A DNA stretch of 10,138 nucleotides from SHLJ01 sp041618535 (GTDB lineage: Bacteria > Bacteroidota > Bacteroidia > Flavobacteriales > Flavobacteriaceae), in NCBI GenBank assembly GCA_041618535.1, contig JBFKFP010000102.1, positions 1 to 10,138 of the forward strand, given 5' to 3'. Shown piece after piece: positions 7,140-10,138 of the stretch. Position 1 is the stretch's first letter. Each line of letters opens with the position of its first letter. Position numbers and translations under genes: made by a program. The notes under the pieces are model-generated. The model ran no database searches. It saw only the letters and a program-made list of their open reading frames with translations, and was not told the origin of the DNA.

Positions 7140-8096
7140 TTAACTTGCTTTATCTAATGATTTTTTCCTCTTTTTATCGGCATGAGCCAGAGCAGCTTCT
7201 CTCACCCATGCCCCATTTTCCCACGCATTTTTCCTGGCGGTCATTCGTTCGCGGTTACACGGGCCAAACCCTTTTACTACACGCCAGAATTCATCCCAGT
7301 CAATCGGACCAAAGTCATAATGTCCTCTATCCGCATTCCATTTAAGATCCGGGTCGGGCACCTTTAATCCCAGAATATCAGCCTGAGGCACGGTTTGATC
7401 AATAAACTGCTGCCTCAACTCATCATTGGTCTTTCGCTTGAGCTTCCATTTCATTGACATCGCGGTGTTAGGTGAATCCTCATCACGCGGACCGAACATC
7501 ATAAGGGCCGGCCACCACCAGCGATCAAGTGCATCCTGGGCTAACGCCTTTTGCTCGGCTGTTCCTTTGGACAAGGTGAGCATGATCTCGTAGCCTTGCC
7601 TTTGATGAAAACTCTCTTCTTTACAAATACGGACCATCGCCCGTGCGTAGGGTCCGTAGGACGTTCCGCATAAGGCAACCTGGTTGATTATGGCAGCACC
7701 ATCTACCAGCCAGCCGATCGCCCCTATATCGGCCCAGGTTATTGAAGGGTAATTGAAGATACTGGAGTATTTAGCTTTTCCACTGTGCAGTTGCTCGATC
7801 ATCTCCTCACGGGAAATTCCAAGGGTCTCTGCTGCACTGTAAAGGTATAGCCCATGACCTGCCTCGTCCTGGACCTTGGCTAACAGGGCCACCTTTCTTC
7901 TCAAAGATGGCGCCCTGGTTATCCAGTTTCCTTCAGGAAGCATTCCTACGATCTCGGAGTGAGCATGCTGGGAAATCTGCCTGATATGGGTTTGCCGATA
8001 CTTTTCCGGCATCCAGTCCTTAGGTTCAATTTTTTCATCCCTTTCGATGCGATCTTCAAACTGATCTTCTAAATCTTTAATCTTTTCTTCACTCAT
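7140..8096 (-). CDS. paaA: PaaA, catalytic diiron subunit of the phenylacetyl-CoA epoxidase
   Basis: A 318-residue ferritin-like oxygenase subunit. It binds phenylacetyl-CoA and the diiron site that inserts one oxygen atom from O2 to form the 1,2-epoxide. Likely ligands are Glu48 in HAHSEIVG, Glu78 and His81 in DEAGHGLY, Asp132 in WLVDGAA, and Glu161 and His164 in KEESFHQRQG. Other strong family stretches are GMLPEGNWITRAP (51-63), FGPRDEDSPN (201-210) and the C-terminal WVREAALAHA (297-306). I chose the ATG at 8096, ten nt after the paaE stop, because it gives the family N-terminus. A longer frame can be opened with a TTG at 8123, but this overlaps paaE and adds nine unconserved residues. 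Near-complete similarity to E. coli PaaA makes the call secure. Confidence 0.97.
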   Translation of the reverse strand: MSEEKIKDLEDQFEDRIERDEKIEPKDWMPEKYRQTHIRQISQHAHSEIVGMLPEGNWITRAPSLRRKVALLAKVQDEAGHGLYLYSAAETLGISREEMIEQLHSGKAKYSSIFNYPSITWADIGAIGWLVDGAAIINQVALCGTSYGPYARAMVRICKEESFHQRQGYEIMLTLSKGTAEQKALAQDALDRWWWPALMMFGPRDEDSPNTAMSMKWKLKRKTNDELRQQFIDQTVPQADILGLKVPDPDLKWNADRGHYDFGPIDWDEFWRVVKGFGPCNRERMTARKNAWENGAWVREAALAHADKKRKKSLDKAS

Positions 8097-8106
8097 ACCA
8101 ATTTTT

Positions 8107-9180
8107 TTAAACGTCAAAATCAACTACAATTTTATCTGTGACTGGCACTGCCTGGCAACTCAGAACAAAATTCTGATCCAATTCATCTTGTTCCAGCGCA
8201 TAGTTCAACTTCATTTTCACTTCTCCCACCAGAACCTTGCACTTACAGGTACTGCAAACCCCTCCCTTGCAGGCAAATGGCAGGTCGGCCCCTTCAGCAA
8301 GGGCACTGTCCAGCAGGGATTCATAACCCTCATTCATAATAAAATGAAACTCCTTTCCGCCATCGATAATAGTTACCTCAGTCCCATCGGCCACGTTTTC
8401 CAGGGATTCGGAAACGCGGCGATCTGATGCGCTGGGCTCGCCGGAGAAAAACAACTCGTAATGGATGCGTTCTTTAGGCATTCCCGCTTCCATCAACTCA
8501 TCTCTGACCAGGAAGATCATGTCCTTTGGGCCGCAGAGAAAACAATGGTCTGTGTCTTCAATATCTATAAAGGTCTGGGTAAGAATTCCCATTTTTTCCT
8601 TGTCGAAGCGCCCGTTGAGAAAATCGATATCACGCTGTTCCCTGCTCAGGAAATAAAATACATGGAATCTCTGAAAATACCGATTCTTCAATTGTTCGAT
8701 TTCTTCTTTGAAGATGATTGACTTTGAAGTCTTATTCAGATAGAACAATTTAAATGTACTTTCCGGCTCACGGTTCAAATGGGTTTTCATTATCGACATG
8801 ATAGGGGTAATTCCGCTTCCGGCAGCAAAGGCTATATAATTCCGGGCTTTTTCAGGTTCTGAGTCAACATTGAACTTACCCGATGGCTTCATCAGTTCAA
8901 TGGTGTCTCCCGTCTTTAAGCTATCGTTCGCATAATTTGAAAACAGTCCGCCTGGAATTCGCTTAATAGCAATCTTCCAAATATCCTCATCAGGACTGGT
9001 ACAAAGGGAATAAGTCCGCCTTACCTCTTCTCCATCTATGTCTTTACGGAGTATAAGATGCTGACCATGTTCAAATCGCAGGTTCTCTTTAAGATTCTCA
9101 GGAACTTCAAAAGTTAAGACCACAGTGTCATCGGTCTCCTTGTAGATATCAGCGATTTTTATATCGTGAAATTCTGCCAT
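8107..9180 (-). CDS. paaE: PaaE, NADPH-dependent reductase subunit of the phenylacetyl-CoA epoxidase
   Basis: A 357-residue electron-transfer protein. It passes electrons from NADPH through FAD and a plant-type 2Fe-2S cluster to the diiron site of PaaA. The FAD domain (about 1-110) has GQHL (39-42) and RTYS (55-58). The NAD(P) domain has GSGITP (121-126) and CGP (216-218). The C-terminal ferredoxin domain carries Cys304, Cys309, Cys312 (CKGGVCSTC) and Cys342 (SCQA). The ATG at 9180 matches the start of E. coli PaaE; a TTG at 9186 would only add two residues. It is the first gene of the unit here, ahead of paaA, whereas in E. coli it follows paaD. An inverted repeat and promoter-like box lie just upstream. 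Confidence 0.96.
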   Translation of the reverse strand: MAEFHDIKIADIYKETDDTVVLTFEVPENLKENLRFEHGQHLILRKDIDGEEVRRTYSLCTSPDEDIWKIAIKRIPGGLFSNYANDSLKTGDTIELMKPSGKFNVDSEPEKARNYIAFAAGSGITPIMSIMKTHLNREPESTFKLFYLNKTSKSIIFKEEIEQLKNRYFQRFHVFYFLSREQRDIDFLNGRFDKEKMGILTQTFIDIEDTDHCFLCGPKDMIFLVRDELMEAGMPKERIHYELFFSGEPSASDRRVSESLENVADGTEVTIIDGGKEFHFIMNEGYESLLDSALAEGADLPFACKGGVCSTCKCKVLVGEVKMKLNYALEQDELDQNFVLSCQAVPVTDKIVVDFDV

Positions 9181-9197
9181 AGACAAGCTTTTGATCT

Positions 9198-9215
9198 AAC
9201 TAACGATTGTTAGTT
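9198..9215. promoter_or_regulatory. Perfect inverted repeat, candidate TetR/PaaR operator
   Basis: AACTAAC at 9198-9204 and GTTAGTT at 9209-9215 form a perfect 7+7 palindrome around GATT. This is the size and shape of many TetR-family operators. It lies in the 66-nt gap between the TetR gene and paaE, 17 nt upstream of the paaE start and just downstream of a -7-like box on the minus strand. A bound dimer would block initiation. The likely ligand that releases it is phenylacetyl-CoA, as for known PaaR regulators (inference). Confidence 0.6.
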
Positions 9216-9230
9216 TACCTTACAAATTTA
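9216..9230 (-). promoter_or_regulatory. Candidate Bacteroidota-type promoter (-7 box) for the paa operon
   Basis: On the minus strand TAAATTTG (9230 to 9223) fits the Bacteroidota -7 consensus TAnnTTTG exactly. Transcription would start around 9217, at the edge of the inverted repeat. No convincing -33 TTTG is seen at the usual distance; that stretch overlaps the AT-rich 3' end of the TetR gene. The placement next to the operator is the main support. Confidence 0.4.
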
Positions 9231-9246
9231 CAAAATAATTATTTAA

Positions 9247-9810
9247 TTATTTGTTAATTCCTTCAAGTAGAATTTTTGCCAGTTCGTCGGCAAACTGTTG
9301 AGGATCAAAATCATCATGGTCGGGTATCCACATATAAAGTGACCTCAGTGTAGAGAGGATTGAAAAGAGAATGGTATCAGGATTTAGATCAACGATCTCA
9401 CCATTGGATATGCCCTGCTTGATTATTGTCCGGAAATTGGCTTCATAATTTTTTCGTAATTGGAGGTAGTATTCCAGTTTCTGTTCAAGATGCATCCAGT
9501 CATTATTCAGGGAAGCCATCCCGTCGGTATTTCTACCTGCGATGTCCACATGAAGATTAATGATCTGGTTGAGCTTGTCCAAACTACTTACCTGCGAAGC
9601 CATTATGGTAGCCATGCCAGCAGTAAACTCCTCTGCAAGGGAAATTATTATACCATTGAGTATCTCTTGTTTAGAGTTGATATGGTTGTAAAGGCTCGCG
9701 GCTTTTATCCCCATCGCCTTGGCCAGGTCACGCATACTTACCGCGTTAAAGCCCTTTTCTTTAAAAAGCTGAGACGCGGTCCTGATGATCTCTTCTTTCC
9801 TGGTTTCCAC
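9247..9810 (-). CDS. TetR/AcrR-family transcriptional regulator, probable PaaR-type repressor of the paa operon
   Basis: A 187-residue TetR-family protein. The N-terminal DNA-binding domain is clear: KEEIIRTASQLFKEKGFNAVSM (5-26) leads into the helix-turn-helix DLAKAMGIKAASLYNHINSKQEIL (28-51), with the recognition helix at about 35-44. Residues from about 60 onward form the helical ligand-binding and dimer domain; the ligand cannot be read from sequence. The start is GTG at 9810, preceded in frame by a TAG only three codons upstream, so no longer form is possible. The gene points the same way as the paa genes and lies 66 nt before paaE, with a palindrome in between. This suggests it represses the operon in response to phenylacetyl-CoA, as PaaR does in other bacteria lacking PaaX (inference). 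It could be cotranscribed with paaE or expressed from its own promoter. Confidence 0.9.
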   Translation of the reverse strand: METRKEEIIRTASQLFKEKGFNAVSMRDLAKAMGIKAASLYNHINSKQEILNGIIISLAEEFTAGMATIMASQVSSLDKLNQIINLHVDIAGRNTDGMASLNNDWMHLEQKLEYYLQLRKNYEANFRTIIKQGISNGEIVDLNPDTILFSILSTLRSLYMWIPDHDDFDPQQFADELAKILLEGINK

Positions 9811-9878
9811 TTTGATCTAAGCCCTGAAATTGGAAAAATTAAACCGTTCTTAATTTTGCGTGATTCAGAGACATTTAA

Positions 9879-9907
9879 TTAAAATATGAGCACTCCATAA
9901 AAACAAA
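9879..9907 (-). promoter_or_regulatory. Weak candidate promoter for the TetR regulator gene
   Basis: On the minus strand TTTG (9907 to 9904) is followed after 17 nt by TATTTTAA (9886 to 9879), which matches six of eight positions of TAnnTTTG. This would give a leader of roughly 65 nt before the GTG start. In such AT-rich DNA the match could be chance. Confidence 0.22.
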
Positions 9908-9939
9908 GCATCGATCCAAATTGAATTGATACCGATGCT
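9907..9939. repeat. Inverted repeat forming a hairpin, terminator-like on the minus strand
   Basis: AGCATCG (9907-9913) and CGATGCT (9933-9939) pair perfectly around a 19-nt loop. An inner ATC/GAT can extend the stem with a two-base bulge. Read leftwards, the stem is followed by TTGTTTTT, which looks like an intrinsic terminator tail. Yet no leftward gene is visible to its right, so a leader or DNA-level role is also possible. Confidence 0.45.
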
Positions 9940-9992
9940 CTATTTTCCCTTTTGATTAATAGCATCTCTAAATTAATTAATTTTTTGTACAA

Positions 9993-10138
9993 ATGACAGA
10001 AAATCAACTGATAATTTTAACAACTTATCACCAGCTTATCAGTAAAATTCTATTTGAAAATGCCCCGATTCAGTTTATATACGTGACCAATTATAAGGAT
10101 TTGAGCATCACTGAGCAGGGGAGGAATAAAAAAAAGCA
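9993..10138 (+). CDS. Start of an unidentified protein on the plus strand (partial)
   Basis: An ATG at 9993 opens a frame with no stop for 48 codons, to the right edge of the window, divergent from the paa genes. The visible start, MTENQLIILTTYHQLISKIL, then FENAPIQFIYVTNYKDLS, reads like a soluble alpha/beta protein with no signal peptide or membrane segment. I do not recognise the family. The codon choice is unremarkable and no other frame on either strand stays open across the region, which supports a real gene. A 14-nt AT palindrome lies 9 nt upstream. It may be unrelated to phenylacetate metabolism. Confidence 0.5.
   Translation, partial: MTENQLIILTTYHQLISKILFENAPIQFIYVTNYKDLSITEQGRNKKK

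Larger units (their letters stand above)
1..9180 (-). other. paa operon, paaEABCDGHIJ-SDR-paaZ
   Basis: Eleven co-directional genes with no internal gap longer than 16 nt. Junctions: paaE/paaA 10 nt, paaA/paaB 1 nt, paaB/paaC TAATG, paaC/paaD 4 nt, paaD/paaG 16 nt, paaG/paaH ATGA, paaH/paaI ATGA, paaI/paaJ ATGA, paaJ/SDR 0 nt, SDR/paaZ 3 nt. No internal terminator or promoter is evident, so a single mRNA from the 9181-9246 region is the simplest reading. The operon end lies outside the window, beyond paaZ. Confidence 0.85.
9811..9992. other. Intergenic AT-rich region between the regulator and a divergent ORF
   Basis: This 182-nt stretch holds no gene. It contains a 7-bp-stem hairpin (9907-9939), a weak minus-strand promoter candidate (9879-9907), and a 14-nt AT palindrome, AAATTAATTAATTT, at 9970-9983. 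It probably holds the promoters of the leftward regulator and of the rightward ORF at 9993. Confidence 0.5.

Noticed and set aside
6896..7345. Plus-strand open frame of 149 codons over paaA/paaB
   Set aside because: It is antisense to strongly conserved paaA and paaB and has no recognisable domain.
8097..8123. N-terminal extension of PaaA from a TTG at 8123
   Set aside because: It overlaps paaE and adds residues absent from the family; the ATG at 8096 fits better.
9460..9882. Plus-strand open frame of 140 codons across the TetR gene and its upstream region
   Set aside because: Most of it is antisense to a clear TetR protein, and the part beyond the gene is AT-rich intergenic DNA.
10008..10042. 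CTGATAA...TTATCAG inverted repeat with a nearby CTTATCA direct repeat
   Set aside because: It lies inside the plus-strand ORF in AT-rich DNA, has a long loop and no terminator tail; chance is the simplest explanation.
1..10138. Search for tRNA or rRNA genes, CRISPR arrays, insertion sequences and toxin-antitoxin or defence genes
   Set aside because: The window is almost fully accounted for by intact paa genes, and no regularly spaced repeats, transposase motifs or tRNA-like structures were seen.

Overview
This window carries most of an aerobic phenylacetate (phenylacetyl-CoA) degradation operon. Every recognised gene is on the minus strand, so transcription runs from right to left. The order from the promoter end is: a TetR-family regulator (9810 to 9247), paaE, paaA, paaB, paaC, paaD, paaG, paaH, paaI, paaJ, a small short-chain dehydrogenase (SDR) gene, and paaZ, which is cut by the left edge of the window. 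The host is probably a member of the Bacteroidota, most likely a flavobacterium. This inference rests on moderate GC content, very AT-rich intergenic DNA, little Shine-Dalgarno signal before the starts, a -7-like TAnnTTTG box, and the style of the proteins.

Region by region: 1-9180 is one tightly packed unit. Junctions are ATGA or TAATG overlaps or gaps of 0-16 nt, so it should be a single mRNA. The 66-nt gap at 9181-9246 holds a perfect 7+7 inverted repeat next to a promoter-like box and is the likely operator/promoter of the paa genes. The TetR gene at 9247-9810 starts with GTG. The region 9811-9992 is AT-rich, with a 7-bp-stem hairpin and a weak promoter candidate. A plus-strand reading frame of unknown function opens at 9993 and runs off the right edge.

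How the genes work together (established pathway knowledge): PaaABCE, with assembly factor PaaD, epoxidises phenylacetyl-CoA. PaaG isomerises the epoxide to an oxepin. PaaZ opens the ring and oxidises the aldehyde. PaaJ, a hydratase (PaaF), PaaH and PaaJ again carry out beta-oxidation to acetyl-CoA and succinyl-CoA. PaaI hydrolyses dead-end CoA thioesters. The TetR protein is probably a PaaR-type repressor that senses a pathway CoA ester. Not in this window are PaaK (the phenylacetate-CoA ligase), PaaF, and the C-terminal half of PaaZ. The only crotonase-family gene is clearly of the PaaG type and lacks both hydratase glutamates.

The pathway is well known and I see no evidence of a wholly new system. 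The points most worth a second look are the SDR gene embedded between paaJ and paaZ that lacks the catalytic Tyr/Lys pair, the missing PaaF, the TetR operator overlapping the promoter, and the unexplained hairpin and ORF at the right end.
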